DNA of 64,000 nucleotides from Geomonas edaphica (GCF_004917075.1 NZ_SSYB01000005.1:543501-607500), one strand, 5' to 3'. Positions 1-8,839 are shown, counted from the first letter of the stretch. Notes: a model not told the origin generated them from the letters alone. Translations and numbers: made by a program.

Positions 1-633
1 GAATTAAGAGCACTTGAAGAGCACCTTCAGCTTATTGAGAAGCATACTAAACAGCTTATTGAAGAGGAAGATGCCTCATTCCAGTATCAGGTTGAAGAAC
101 ATAACCTGACTCCTGAAGACGCTGAATGGGATTTTGCCAGCCAGATGCGTAACCACCGGATTGAGTTTTTGTTTCCCCGGTTCCGGAATCCTTTTCTTGT
201 GGCGCTGTATTCTGTATTCGAGTCCGCGGTTACCGAGATAGCTCAACTCATCCAAAGAACTCGCGGGCTACAGATAACCATTAATGATTTGCGAGGCAAC
301 TTTTTAGAAAAAGCACAAAAGTATTATAACGATATTCTTGGTTTTGAATTGTATGCAAACGAAGCCTGGAATCAAATAAGTATGTTGTCGGAATTGCGCA
401 ATGCCATTGCGCACACGAATGGTCGTATAGATATGCTTAAACAAGAAAATCAGAAGAAGATTAAGAAGTTTGTAAAGCAGGAAATTGGAATTTACAGCCA
501 TTACAACTTTATTTTAGTCGATGAGCCATGCGCACTGAGAATGTGCGTATCTGTGCGAGAATACGTAGAAGACTTGATAAAGCGATATAAGGAATGGGAC
601 GACTCAATCCGACCTGGCAGCAGACGCATCTAG
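1..633 (+). CDS. HEPN-like protein, 5' end outside window
   Basis: The reading frame is open from base 1, so the gene begins upstream of the window; about 210 residues are visible. The C-terminal half holds the motif ELRNAIAH, a good match to the Rx4-6H signature of HEPN domains, many of which are metal-independent RNases in toxin-antitoxin and abortive-infection systems. The visible N-terminal part is rich in Glu, Leu and Gln and probably helical. The next gene starts 2 bases after the stop, so it belongs to the long + strand operon running to about 8.3 kb. HEPN membership rests on one motif; RNase activity is inference. Confidence 0.6.
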   Translation, partial: ELRALEEHLQLIEKHTKQLIEEEDASFQYQVEEHNLTPEDAEWDFASQMRNHRIEFLFPRFRNPFLVALYSVFESAVTEIAQLIQRTRGLQITINDLRGNFLEKAQKYYNDILGFELYANEAWNQISMLSELRNAIAHTNGRIDMLKQENQKKIKKFVKQEIGIYSHYNFILVDEPCALRMCVSVREYVEDLIKRYKEWDDSIRPGSRRI

Positions 634-635
634 TC

Positions 636-1655
636 ATGTACAAAGCCATTGATGCCCGAGATAGCAGCGAGGTGGTGATTATCGATCCGAAATGGGCCGA
701 TGCCATTGAGTCTCTGCGTACTATTGATCGGCAGAATTTTCTTCTCTGCCAAGGCTGCAGCCAGCCAGTGCGCGTTCGCGCCGGAGAACAGCGCCGTCAA
801 CACTTTGCGCATAAGCATCTTCAGAACTGCACTTACTCAGATGAGTCGCCTGCACTGCGGGAAGCGCGTGCGGTGCTTTACCAGTGGCTTGTTGGGAAAT
901 TCGGCGACTGTGTGACCATCGAGAAAATGAGCGATGATTTCTTTCGCCCTATCGACTGCTGGGTGGAGAAGGACAGCAAAAGGTTTGCCTACTGGATCAT
1001 TGACGCCACGATGAAACCGGATAAACGCCTGCAGGTTCTGGAGGGCTTCCTGCGCTTGGGAGTGGGAGCTACCTTCCTCTTAACAGCCGACATGCTACAT
1101 GCCGATCCCCAAGACGCTGACCGCATACATCTGACCACGACTGAAAGGGATTTCATGCAGCGGTCGGACTATGACCTGGGAAAGGGGCAGTCACTACATT
1201 ATCTCGACTCCTCAACCCGCAGGATACATACCTGTCGCTCCCTGCGGTTGGTTCATCCCCCTCAGGTGTACGAGGGGGTTCCATTGAATAACTGCCTGGA
1301 TGATGTTTTGGTATCTCCCAAGAACGGTGAATTTGTGCACCCCGGAGAACGGGAGCGCCTTTCACTGTACCGGGAGGAGCAGGAGGCGATGGAGAAGCGC
1401 CTTCGGGAAGCGGAGGAGCATAACAGGAGATTCGTCTTGTCACGGATGGCGGAGCCGCGAGCGACTTCGATACCACGACCGATTTCAAGCCCTGCTCCTT
1501 TTCAGGAAAGGCCCGCCTATGGAGCCGTTCAGTCCCTTGAGAAGGTCGGAACCTGCATTTTCTGCGGTCGCGTGACGGCAGACTGGTGGACGCACAACGG
1601 GGTGACGGGGATGTGCAAATGTAATGAGTGTCTGCGGCAAGGGATAACAGCGTAG
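636..1655 (+). CDS. CoiA-like protein with zinc-finger motifs
   Basis: The protein has 339 residues. Near the N-terminus is the pattern CQGCSQPVRVRAGEQRRQHFAH, a Cys-x2-Cys followed by Gly and HFAH, which is typical of the CoiA-like family (competence CoiA and relatives, whose following domain has a restriction-endonuclease-like fold). The C-terminus has a second metal-binding pattern, CIFCGR then CKCNEC. The Met at 636 is preferred because it lies just after the preceding stop (631-633); the earlier in-frame Met at 594 would overlap that gene. The middle, with WIIDATMKPDKR, may be the nuclease core, but catalytic residues are not assigned with certainty. Its place among nucleases suggests DNA processing. 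Confidence 0.6.
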   Translation: MYKAIDARDSSEVVIIDPKWADAIESLRTIDRQNFLLCQGCSQPVRVRAGEQRRQHFAHKHLQNCTYSDESPALREARAVLYQWLVGKFGDCVTIEKMSDDFFRPIDCWVEKDSKRFAYWIIDATMKPDKRLQVLEGFLRLGVGATFLLTADMLHADPQDADRIHLTTTERDFMQRSDYDLGKGQSLHYLDSSTRRIHTCRSLRLVHPPQVYEGVPLNNCLDDVLVSPKNGEFVHPGERERLSLYREEQEAMEKRLREAEEHNRRFVLSRMAEPRATSIPRPISSPAPFQERPAYGAVQSLEKVGTCIFCGRVTADWWTHNGVTGMCKCNECLRQGITA

Positions 1656-1665
1656 GGGGCGAATC

Positions 1666-2298
1666 TTGCCATTTCAATTACACCCTTCACAGAAACTGGT
1701 AGACCAATTCCGTGAGAAGCCCTGGCAGGGCACACATCCCGCCACCGCCCGGTTCCTCTTTATCGGCCTCGACGCGAATTACGGCGCTGACATCGAGAGA
1801 ACACTACCGGAGGTGTTCGACTACCACTCTGACGGAGTTGTGTTCTGGCAACGGCACGGTGTCCATCATCCATTCCTGATGCCACACTATACCGGGAGTG
1901 GACGAAAGTATCACCAGAAGTTCGCGGAAATCGGTTTCTCTCCGCAGCACGCTAACCAAGTGTCGTTCATAGAGGCACTGCACCTCCCGACGGTGGGCGT
2001 CAACAAACTCACTGCCGGGGACCTGGACCCTGGACACCTCCGGCGCCTGGCGGACTTCATCGACCACGGCGCGACTGAATACGTGTTCATGCCTTCCGGC
2101 GTGACGAACCTACTGCGGCAGGCCCCGCAGTTCCGGTGGCTCCCCCGGCAGCCAAATCCCAGCAACGGGGCGCTTGGAATCCTCCGGGGGCGGCGGGGGC
2201 AGATGGTATACCAGATGTACCATCTGTCATGCTATGGGTGGCAATCAGGCATTCTGGACCGGCAGATTGGGGAGATAAGGGGAATGCTAAAGCTATGA
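1666..2298 (+). CDS. Uracil-DNA-glycosylase-like fold protein
   Basis: The protein has 210 residues and a TTG start about 10 bases after the CoiA-like gene. The segment ARFLFIGLDANYGADI resembles the first strand and active-site loop of the uracil-DNA glycosylase/Mug superfamily (hydrophobic strand, Gly, then Asp/Asn). The late segment YVFMPSGVTNLLRQ could be the second core strand. It is not close to a standard Ung or Mug, so base-excision activity is not shown. A second glycosylase-like gene lies in the same operon at 5594. Its stop overlaps the next start in an ATGA. Confidence 0.45.
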   Translation: MPFQLHPSQKLVDQFREKPWQGTHPATARFLFIGLDANYGADIERTLPEVFDYHSDGVVFWQRHGVHHPFLMPHYTGSGRKYHQKFAEIGFSPQHANQVSFIEALHLPTVGVNKLTAGDLDPGHLRRLADFIDHGATEYVFMPSGVTNLLRQAPQFRWLPRQPNPSNGALGILRGRRGQMVYQMYHLSCYGWQSGILDRQIGEIRGMLKL

Positions 2299-2450
2299 TA
2301 CCGAAACGAACCGAATCGGTGAAGTGCCCGCGCTGCGAAGAGGCAAACGAAGTTCCGGACGACGAACCGTACTTCGTCTGTAAGGCGTGCGGGAAGAAAT
2401 CTACCAATACCGAGTTTATTCCGCTGGACCTGGGGACTGGCCTGGAGTAG
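2295..2450 (+). CDS. Small zinc-ribbon protein
   Basis: A 51-residue protein with KCPRCEEANEVP followed by FVCKACGKKS, i.e. two CxxC knuckles typical of a zinc ribbon. The start codon overlaps the previous stop as ATGA, a classic translational-coupling arrangement. The in-frame sequence upstream of 2295 lies inside the glycosylase-like gene and is not expected to be coding. It may be a small nucleic-acid-binding or adaptor subunit of the operon's products; this is inference from size and context. Confidence 0.6.
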   Translation: MIPKRTESVKCPRCEEANEVPDDEPYFVCKACGKKSTNTEFIPLDLGTGLE

Positions 2451-2480
2451 CTGGTCCGTTCCTAAACATTAAGGAGAACG

Positions 2481-3968
2481 ATGAGTACTTTCGACGAATA
2501 TAAAGTGCTACGGAACAGGGTGAGAAAATACGACACTCTTTCTATCGTCCTGCTGTGCATAAACAAGCTTCATGAGATTAGCAAGAAAGCAGTCCACGAG
2601 AATGGAGGTTACTATCCCTGGCATCTTTTGTACCTGATAAAAATCGCTTTTTTGGAAGGCGGTAAAAATGGCAACAAAAGAGCCACGATGGGCGATGTCA
2701 ACAATGCCTTAAACGACATCAACCACCTTGGAAGAGATTCACGTTTCTTGGAGGGAGACGAACGTAGCCTCAGAAAATTTTTGCGGACAGTAGCCTTTCA
2801 GCAATTCTGGTTTCAGCGACAGATTTCATCTTTTGATTTGGCTAGGCAACTTGTTATTTTCGAAGGCGATGCTGCCGCCGAACTCAATGACCAATTCCTG
2901 ACCACCACAGGACTCGAAATTAATACCTTTCTTCAAATGCTGATAGCTGCATGGTCCGGATTCATCGACAACAGTGACAGAAGGCATATTACCAGGGGAT
3001 GGTTCGCTCCGCTGGGTTTCAATGAAGGCGTAATCGACTCTTTTTTCAATCTAGTAAGCCTTCCAGTGGAGTGCACGTTCGATTTCTTCGAGCGCCACTA
3101 TGAAACGACAGATGATAAACTGTTACAACTTACCGAACAAACCCCCTTGAAGCAGTACCCTTTTCTCCAGATCAACGAAAACTACCATTGTTATTCACCC
3201 TATGTTCTCCAGGAAAAAATCAAGCATGCTATCTATGACATTTTGAAAGGCGCTTATCCCCGAAGATTCCCGCAGGCGTTTGGCGTTCTTTTCGAAAGTT
3301 ATATCATCCGGCTTATGGATGAAAACGACATAGCTTACATACCAGAAGCTCGGCTCAAAGAAATATTTCCGAACAAAAAGGTGTGCGATGCAGTAATAGA
3401 GCTAGATGACGCAGTTGTCCTGATAGAAATTAAAGGTGTTGAAATGCATCCTTATGCACGAATCAACCCCACCAATGCGGTATTGAACCGGGAACTCGAA
3501 AGCAGTATCGTTAAATCGTTCAAGCAAATATATGAGGTCGGCAATCTACTGACCACAACGGACCAGGGCAGAGCCCTTCTTAATAATCGGGAGATATTCG
3601 CGTTGGTGGTTACCTACAAAGAAATGTATCTAAGCGATGGGCTTGATGTCTGGGAGGAGTTTATATCAGAACCATTGCTTCAGTATCTAACTCCTAGAGA
3701 TATGAATATCGACTGTATTCCGCTCCGTAACATTATTTTCGCATCAGCAAGCGCCTTTGAGCAGTTGATGAAGATAGTTGTTGCTAATGGCAACATCATA
3801 TCTCAGGTGTTACGAAGAGCGGTTGAAGATAACGCAATTCCCGAAACAAAAAAGTACTTGTTGGAGATGCATTTAGGCTCTTACCCGCAACAACCACTAC
3901 GTTTTTTAGAAGAAATATTCGACAACGTTACTGAAGAGTTAGAGGCAAAACTATCCCACCAGGTATAG
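2481..3968 (+). CDS. Putative PD-(D/E)XK nuclease
   Basis: The protein has 495 residues and a good ribosome site (AAGGAG, 5 bases before ATG). Around residues 300-320 is CDAVIELDDAVVLIEIKG: an Asp, two hydrophobic strands and an ExK, the core of PD-(D/E)XK nucleases. A preceding Glu in FGVLFESYI fits the usual helix. The first 290 residues look helical and match no family I know. Such long proteins with a C-terminal restriction-like domain are common in defence islands. The gene sits mid-operon, 30 bases after the zinc ribbon. The nuclease call is fairly good; the substrate is unknown. Confidence 0.6.
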   Translation: MSTFDEYKVLRNRVRKYDTLSIVLLCINKLHEISKKAVHENGGYYPWHLLYLIKIAFLEGGKNGNKRATMGDVNNALNDINHLGRDSRFLEGDERSLRKFLRTVAFQQFWFQRQISSFDLARQLVIFEGDAAAELNDQFLTTTGLEINTFLQMLIAAWSGFIDNSDRRHITRGWFAPLGFNEGVIDSFFNLVSLPVECTFDFFERHYETTDDKLLQLTEQTPLKQYPFLQINENYHCYSPYVLQEKIKHAIYDILKGAYPRRFPQAFGVLFESYIIRLMDENDIAYIPEARLKEIFPNKKVCDAVIELDDAVVLIEIKGVEMHPYARINPTNAVLNRELESSIVKSFKQIYEVGNLLTTTDQGRALLNNREIFALVVTYKEMYLSDGLDVWEEFISEPLLQYLTPRDMNIDCIPLRNIIFASASAFEQLMKIVVANGNIISQVLRRAVEDNAIPETKKYLLEMHLGSYPQQPLRFLEEIFDNVTEELEAKLSHQV

Positions 3969-4009
3969 CCATGGCCACATGGGATTCTATTCGAGGGGGA
4001 CATTCAACA

Positions 4010-4795
4010 ATGAAATACTTTCTTAATACCTACACCCCCCTGACTGCATTTCCCGCTGGCCGGGCGGCAGTTCTTAAACACAACCTGCCGCCGTACATCG
4101 ATGGGTCATGTAGGAGGGAACCCGACCTCGAATCCGCCTTCCCATCTATTACCGCAGTCTGCCGTGGAAGGATTTTTGTCCCCAGGCTCAACAAGGGTGA
4201 CAAAATTATCTACATGACAAAGAAAGGGAACTTTCCCTTCCACAGTACGCCGCATTGGCGGCTCGTTGCGATCCTCCAGGTACGGGATGTGATGCCGACG
4301 CACGCCGATGCCGCGAATTGGTACCAGGCGCAGGGGTTGCCGCTGCCTAGCAACTGCCTCGTGCCGGGAAATCCTCCTGTCACGCTGGATAGAACTGTTG
4401 CCGATTCTGAACCCGGAGTATCAGACGCTGCCGTAATCAAAGCGTGGGACAAGGGGTACCAAGACAGGGTGAAGGTGACAGGCCGGTTCATCATCTGCGA
4501 CTCCTTGTTTTGCGAACTACATGACCCGCCCGTTTTGGAGCAGTCAGACCTGCACGGAATCTTTGGCAAAACCCCCAATACGCGTATTCCTGCAACGATA
4601 CAACCTCAACATTTTGCAGCGTTGAAGCAGCTCGCTTTTTCCGGCAGGAGCGCGGCAGCAAAGGGCCAGAAACAATCGAGTCGCACAAGCAGCGGGATCA
4701 AGACAGCGCCGAAGTGTCTTCCCCAAACAAAGAAACCGGTGAGCGTGCCTAAAGCCACCATGTGTGGTAGATGCTCGAAGGGGAAGGGAAAATGA
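4010..4795 (+). CDS. Unrecognised protein, possible PUA-like modified-base reader
   Basis: The protein has 261 residues. The ATG at 4010 is preferred over 3971 because GAGGGGGA lies about 9 bases upstream of it. Several segments (FLNTYTPLTAFPAG, YIDGSCRREPD, GDKIIYMTKKG, WRLVAILQV) suggest a compact beta-rich fold. The 'GDKIIY...WRLVAILQV' spacing recalls PUA-superfamily domains (ASCH, EVE, nucleotide-modification-associated domains), but I cannot assign a family. The C-terminal 50 residues are Lys/Ser/Gln-rich, low in complexity, and end in CGRCSKGKGK, probably a disordered basic tail. It overlaps the GIY-YIG gene by ATGA. Confidence 0.5.
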   Translation: MKYFLNTYTPLTAFPAGRAAVLKHNLPPYIDGSCRREPDLESAFPSITAVCRGRIFVPRLNKGDKIIYMTKKGNFPFHSTPHWRLVAILQVRDVMPTHADAANWYQAQGLPLPSNCLVPGNPPVTLDRTVADSEPGVSDAAVIKAWDKGYQDRVKVTGRFIICDSLFCELHDPPVLEQSDLHGIFGKTPNTRIPATIQPQHFAALKQLAFSGRSAAAKGQKQSSRTSSGIKTAPKCLPQTKKPVSVPKATMCGRCSKGKGK

Positions 4796-5604
4796 AGTTC
4801 TTCGATTTTCTCAACGTCATCGAGAAGGACATCACTCCTGACCAATGTAAAATTCATCTGGCGGTGCACAATGGGGATGACGATCCTCTTGATGTGTATC
4901 TGGAGGGGTGGTTTGAAGAATGGCAGTCATGGCAAAGTAAACGGAATTTCGAGCGGCCATACATCATATCCCTCATCAAATTCAACGGAGATGATAAATG
5001 GCTCTTTGCTGGCCTCTACCGGTCGCTGGAAAGCACCTACCATCAACAAAAGCAGTACTATCAGTACCGCACTGAGTCCGTCGCATCGATGGAAGAATAC
5101 GCGGGGCGGCTCATCGTTTCATTTGCACGTTCCGGCAGGCAATCATATCTCAACGCCGAGAACTGGCATGAGCAGTTGATTGTCTCCGAGATGAAGGCAA
5201 AGCGGATCGAGATTGAGCAATTCCCCGGATACGCCAACACCATCGTGCCTAAAAGCAAGCTTGACCTGATTGTGGGTCAGGAAGTCGAGTCCTGGAAGGC
5301 CGCCCTGTCGAACGTCGGCGGCGTCTACCTAATCACCGACACCACGACCGGGAAGTGCTACGTCGGCAGCGCCACGGGGGAGGGCGGCATCTGGCAACGG
5401 TGGGCGGATTATGCCAACTCCGGCCACGGCGGCAACTTGAAACTGCAGAAACTGCTGAACGTTGACTGTGAGTACTGCAATCATTTCCACTTTTCGATAT
5501 TGGAAATCGCTGACACGCATACCAGCGTCGAGGATATACTGCAGCGGGAAGCGCACTGGAAGAACGTTCTTTGCACCAGGGAGCATGGGTACAATGCCAA
5601 TTGA
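4792..5604 (+). CDS. GIY-YIG nuclease-domain protein
   Basis: The protein has 270 residues and starts in an ATGA overlap with the preceding stop. The C-terminal third contains GGVYLITDTTTGKCYVGSAT, the GIY...YVG pair of the GIY-YIG fold. A catalytic-type Arg follows in IWQRWADYA, then a Glu in ILQREAHWKN and a terminal GYN. The N-terminal 170 residues form an unassigned domain rich in aromatic residues (YLEGWFEEWQSW, WLFAGLYRS). Standalone proteins of this layout are known as phage or defence-island nucleases, so DNA cleavage is likely; its specificity is unknown. Confidence 0.75.
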   Translation: MKFFDFLNVIEKDITPDQCKIHLAVHNGDDDPLDVYLEGWFEEWQSWQSKRNFERPYIISLIKFNGDDKWLFAGLYRSLESTYHQQKQYYQYRTESVASMEEYAGRLIVSFARSGRQSYLNAENWHEQLIVSEMKAKRIEIEQFPGYANTIVPKSKLDLIVGQEVESWKAALSNVGGVYLITDTTTGKCYVGSATGEGGIWQRWADYANSGHGGNLKLQKLLNVDCEYCNHFHFSILEIADTHTSVEDILQREAHWKNVLCTREHGYNAN

Positions 5605-6115
5605 TTATCTTGCTGCCGCCGAGAAGTACCGCCCTGCAGTTATAAAAACGCTGCTGGTCGGAGAGGCACCACCCCCTAAAGGGAAGACCTATTTTTATGT
5701 GCCGAGCGCCGCTTCTCGTCTACACATCCCGATAGACCAAGACACCAGCCTGCCCTCCACGATTTTTCATCACTACTTTCAGCAGCGCCCCTGCGACATC
5801 GACGAGTACCACAAGTTTTTGGTCCGACTCCAGGATATGGGGGTGTTCCTGGTGGACCTGCATGACGAAAACATTCGGGTGAGGAAAAACGATGAAGGGC
5901 TACAGCGCATTATCGAGTCTATCCCTCTACTGAGGCAGAAACTGCTGGACCGAGAGATAAAGGTTGGCGAGAAGGATATTACGTTTTTGCTGGCCAGAAA
6001 TAGTTACCGTTCGAAGATCCGGCGCGAATTTCCTGATTCGAAACTGATTCGATGGAAGGACTTCCGACTGACGGTTGCTGGCGGGACTCCTATGGGTGAA
6101 AACGATGCACGATGA
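5594..6115 (+). CDS. Second glycosylase-like protein (UDG fold?)
   Basis: The protein has 173 residues. The Met at 5594 overlaps the GIY-YIG gene by 11 bases; the extra frame upstream lies inside that gene. The N-terminal segment VIKTLLVGEAPPPKGKTYFY matches the strand-GE(A/S)PP pattern seen at the start of UDG-like family members. The rest (FHHYFQQRPCDIDEYHKFLVRLQDMGVFLVDLHDENIRV) continues as an alpha/beta protein. It is shorter than most active glycosylases and has no visible iron-sulfur cysteines. Having two such genes in one operon is unusual. Confidence 0.45.
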   Translation: MPIDYLAAAEKYRPAVIKTLLVGEAPPPKGKTYFYVPSAASRLHIPIDQDTSLPSTIFHHYFQQRPCDIDEYHKFLVRLQDMGVFLVDLHDENIRVRKNDEGLQRIIESIPLLRQKLLDREIKVGEKDITFLLARNSYRSKIRREFPDSKLIRWKDFRLTVAGGTPMGENDAR

Positions 6116-6875
6116 ATACAAAGAGAAATTTGTGGCGGTCATTACTTTTTACGAAAAGTTGATACCTCGGTTGATCGACTACGCCGCCTCGTTCACCTTC
6201 GACGGTACCCACATATTGCATATAACGTTGGTCTCACTCTATGGGTCCATTCTCGAACTGGGTCGCAGTCTTCTTCCTCTGCTTACCTCGGAGAGCTATT
6301 CTGCGATTCCCATCGTCCTACGGAGCATACTCGAAGCCTACGTGGACTTGGAGAACATATGTAAGGACCCGACGTACGGGTACTCCATGGATATAAAGGC
6401 CCTGAAGGAAGAACTGGCTTTCTTGGATGAGGCCAAAAAAGATAACAATGTGTACATGCGCATCATTGCAGAAGCACCTGACCTGGACGAGCGAATTGCT
6501 GGCATCAAGGCAGAGAGAAAGCGTCTCCTCGACCGTGGATTCAAAGACCTAAACAAGTTCGACCGGTTCACGAAAGCGGGGCTCGAAAACGAGTACAGAA
6601 CTATTTACAACTGGTTATGCTGCGCGTCTCACAATGACCAACGGGAACTTCGAAGGCGACATCTGGAAAAACACGGCGAGGGGGTAAAAATCCACCTGTT
6701 TAAAGAAGCTGATTATGCTGAACTGGAAAGTCATTTCGGAGTTGCCAGCGAACTTCTGGTGCGTGCGTCAATCGCTATTCATAACTTGCTCAACTCTCCT
6801 AAACAGGATGATATGAAGGGGTTGCGAGAGGAAATGGATAAATTGCGGCGTGAAATATACGGGGAGGATGCCTGA
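6105..6875 (+). CDS. DUF5677-like helical protein
   Basis: The protein has 256 residues, starting at 6105 and overlapping the previous gene by 11 bases. The pattern SAIPIVLRSILEAYVDLENI, followed far downstream by YNWLCCASHND, is typical of the DUF5677 family: an R-x2-x-E-A helix, then a helix ending in a Ser/Ala-His turn. These proteins have a HEPN-like all-helical arrangement. A Lys/Glu-rich stretch in the middle is probably coiled coil. The next gene has the same layout, so the pair may form a heterodimer. Function is unknown. Confidence 0.5.
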   Translation: MHDEYKEKFVAVITFYEKLIPRLIDYAASFTFDGTHILHITLVSLYGSILELGRSLLPLLTSESYSAIPIVLRSILEAYVDLENICKDPTYGYSMDIKALKEELAFLDEAKKDNNVYMRIIAEAPDLDERIAGIKAERKRLLDRGFKDLNKFDRFTKAGLENEYRTIYNWLCCASHNDQRELRRRHLEKHGEGVKIHLFKEADYAELESHFGVASELLVRASIAIHNLLNSPKQDDMKGLREEMDKLRREIYGEDA

Positions 6876-7740
6876 GCCAGCCATGAAGGAGCGCAATGAC
6901 GATTATCTTCGAATGATGGAGGTCTTTCTCCATTGTGGACAAGCTGTGGCGGGAAAAACCATCCCGGCTGGTCTTTCGTGGCAGAAGGACATCGAGCCCT
7001 TAACGATGAAGTGTTTGTTCCACCTGGGTAGCATGTATGCACTTCAGGATGGAACGAAACTCCCTGACATGCTTGGCGTCTCTATCGGGTTCATAGACAT
7101 TCCTTCCATGACAATACTTGCCAGGGCTGCTTTCGAAAATTACCTGGCGTTCAACTACATTTTCGTGCAACCCGCAACGAACGAGGAGAAACAGTTCCGC
7201 TATGACGTCTGGAGACTGGGAGGTTTGAAAGACCGGCAAAAGTTCGTTATCTCTGTTCCCGAGTACAACGCTATTCAGCAGAAGGAAGCGCCGCAGGTCG
7301 CTGAACTGGAGCAGAAAGTAGCAGGAAACCCGCTGTATCACCAACTACCTCCAAAGCGCCAGGTCGAGGCTATCAGGGGGCAATGGCGGTTCGATAAGTC
7401 TTGGGGACGTTTGGCTGAGATGGCGGACATCCACAGGACCTTTTTTGGTAATCTCTATACGTATTTCTGTTCTTACGCACACACCGGAAACCTGTCCGTT
7501 ATCCAAATGGCCGAACCGGCAGTTGTAGAGGAACAGCGCCGACGTGCGGCCTTTTTACCAGGCGTCGGACTTTTCATAATGGCCAAGTACATCCTGGACT
7601 ATTGCGGCCTCTTCCCGGAATCTCAGGAGGTGCTGAATAATAACAGAGAGTACCGGGACCTCGTGGATGAATACCATTTTTCTGCTGACAGATGGGAGGA
7701 GTACACTCAGGGAAAACAGGTTGCCGATGACCAAGTCTGA
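6868..7740 (+). CDS. Second DUF5677-like protein
   Basis: The protein has about 290 residues. The start could be 6868 (ATG overlapping the previous stop) or 6883; GGGGAGG lies just before 6868, which favours 6883 or coupled initiation. The same two landmarks as in the preceding protein are present: ILARAAFENYLAFNYIF and YFCSYAHTGNLS. This argues for an old duplication or a two-component helical complex. The conserved helix-Ser-x-x-His turn (SYAH) again resembles HEPN-type active sites, but the Rx4-6H motif is not clear. Function is unknown. Confidence 0.5.
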   Translation: MPEPAMKERNDDYLRMMEVFLHCGQAVAGKTIPAGLSWQKDIEPLTMKCLFHLGSMYALQDGTKLPDMLGVSIGFIDIPSMTILARAAFENYLAFNYIFVQPATNEEKQFRYDVWRLGGLKDRQKFVISVPEYNAIQQKEAPQVAELEQKVAGNPLYHQLPPKRQVEAIRGQWRFDKSWGRLAEMADIHRTFFGNLYTYFCSYAHTGNLSVIQMAEPAVVEEQRRRAAFLPGVGLFIMAKYILDYCGLFPESQEVLNNNREYRDLVDEYHFSADRWEEYTQGKQVADDQV

Positions 7741-8278
7741 AATCATAACGGCTATAGAAAGAGCCCGCCCCGGCATCTCCCGATACCTGGAAATCATGGA
7801 ACGTTTTCCGCAGACAGATGTGTCGCAGGACCGGGACTTCCAGCGGTTGTTCAATGGATTCTACAGGGTGAACAAGAAGCAGCAATCCTGGTACGATGCC
7901 TACTACTCTTACATGGAAAGCCAAAAGGGCAAACAGCCAACATTTGGAGTGGCCCTCCGGCATCTTCATTCTGAATTGAACCGGTGTGAGGCATCGTTTA
8001 CGAGCAAATTGGTCGCTACCATAAACCCCGATTGCCCGGTGTGGGACCAATACGTTCTTGCCAATGCTGGAATCCGAAGGCCCCCCTATTATTCCCGCAC
8101 AAAGGTAGCAGACTCCATTGATTGCTATCACGAATTGCAGTGCTGGTACGAGCGATTCGTGCCATCAGAACAGGGCCAGTTGATGATTACCGTATTCCAG
8201 GACATGGTCCCCCTGCACGAGAAGATTACCGACTTGAAGAAAATCGATTTCATTCTCTGGCAGAGCAGGGAATTGTAA
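7727..8278 (+). CDS. Unrecognised protein
   Basis: The protein has 183 residues and starts 14 bases inside the preceding gene. It contains SKLVATINPDCPVWDQYVLANAGI and repeated aromatic clusters (QQSWYDAYYSYM, CYHELQCWYERF). The 'NP..PVWD..V' phrase occurs in some small uncharacterised proteins of defence clusters, but I cannot name a family. No signal peptide or membrane segment is visible. Translational overlap ties it to the operon, and it is the last tightly packed member. Confidence 0.5.
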   Translation: MTKSEIITAIERARPGISRYLEIMERFPQTDVSQDRDFQRLFNGFYRVNKKQQSWYDAYYSYMESQKGKQPTFGVALRHLHSELNRCEASFTSKLVATINPDCPVWDQYVLANAGIRRPPYYSRTKVADSIDCYHELQCWYERFVPSEQGQLMITVFQDMVPLHEKITDLKKIDFILWQSREL

Positions 8279-8335
8279 GTGTTTGCGGAGGAGTACCAGC
8301 GATTTTAAGGAAAACCTGGACCGGAAAATAAATAG

Positions 8336-8839
8336 ATGATTTTTCACTGCACCAAGGCGCTTGCCGCCAAACTGCCATTCGTGTCACCAACGCTGTTTGC
8401 GGATACTAACCCTCTCGGTAGCTGGCATGCACATCTCTATATAATCGACCGGCGGCAGTGCGTCATGTTTTGCCACGATAGCACCCGCTTTGTGTTGTTC
8501 GAGTCAGGTCTGAAGAAAGGGCAGTTCCACGACCTGGGACAACTTCATAAGAAGTTGTACCTGGCAGTATTAATTTCCATGGGAGTCTCCGAAGCAAGCC
8601 TCAAACGGGTTCAGCTTGCGCTGGGATCAGTACTGTTTGATACGGTAACAGACCGGTCAGTGCTCGGGACCCTGAATCAATCCCGTGGTGAGTTTGATTA
8701 TTTCATAGCCGATTACAGCAATATCCTGGAGGTTGATCCCATCATAGCCGCACAATGGTTCAACAAGAGACCCCTGACCGCCAGAGGTAAATGGTTATGG
8801 CCGGATAAGAGCATGCTTGAACTGGTTGGTTCGTTATAG
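8336..8839 (+). CDS. DUF6933-like protein
   Basis: The protein has 167 residues. The N-terminal MIFHCTKALAAKLP and NPLGSWHAHLYIIDRRQC are close to the signature I associate with DUF6933. TVTDRSVLGTLNQ and ARGKWLWPDKSML are further conserved-looking blocks. The function of the family is unknown. It sits 57 bases after the last overlapping gene, so it may be cotranscribed or separate. Its 3' end overlaps the opposing DnaA-like gene by 6 bases. Confidence 0.6.
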   Translation: MIFHCTKALAAKLPFVSPTLFADTNPLGSWHAHLYIIDRRQCVMFCHDSTRFVLFESGLKKGQFHDLGQLHKKLYLAVLISMGVSEASLKRVQLALGSVLFDTVTDRSVLGTLNQSRGEFDYFIADYSNILEVDPIIAAQWFNKRPLTARGKWLWPDKSMLELVGSL

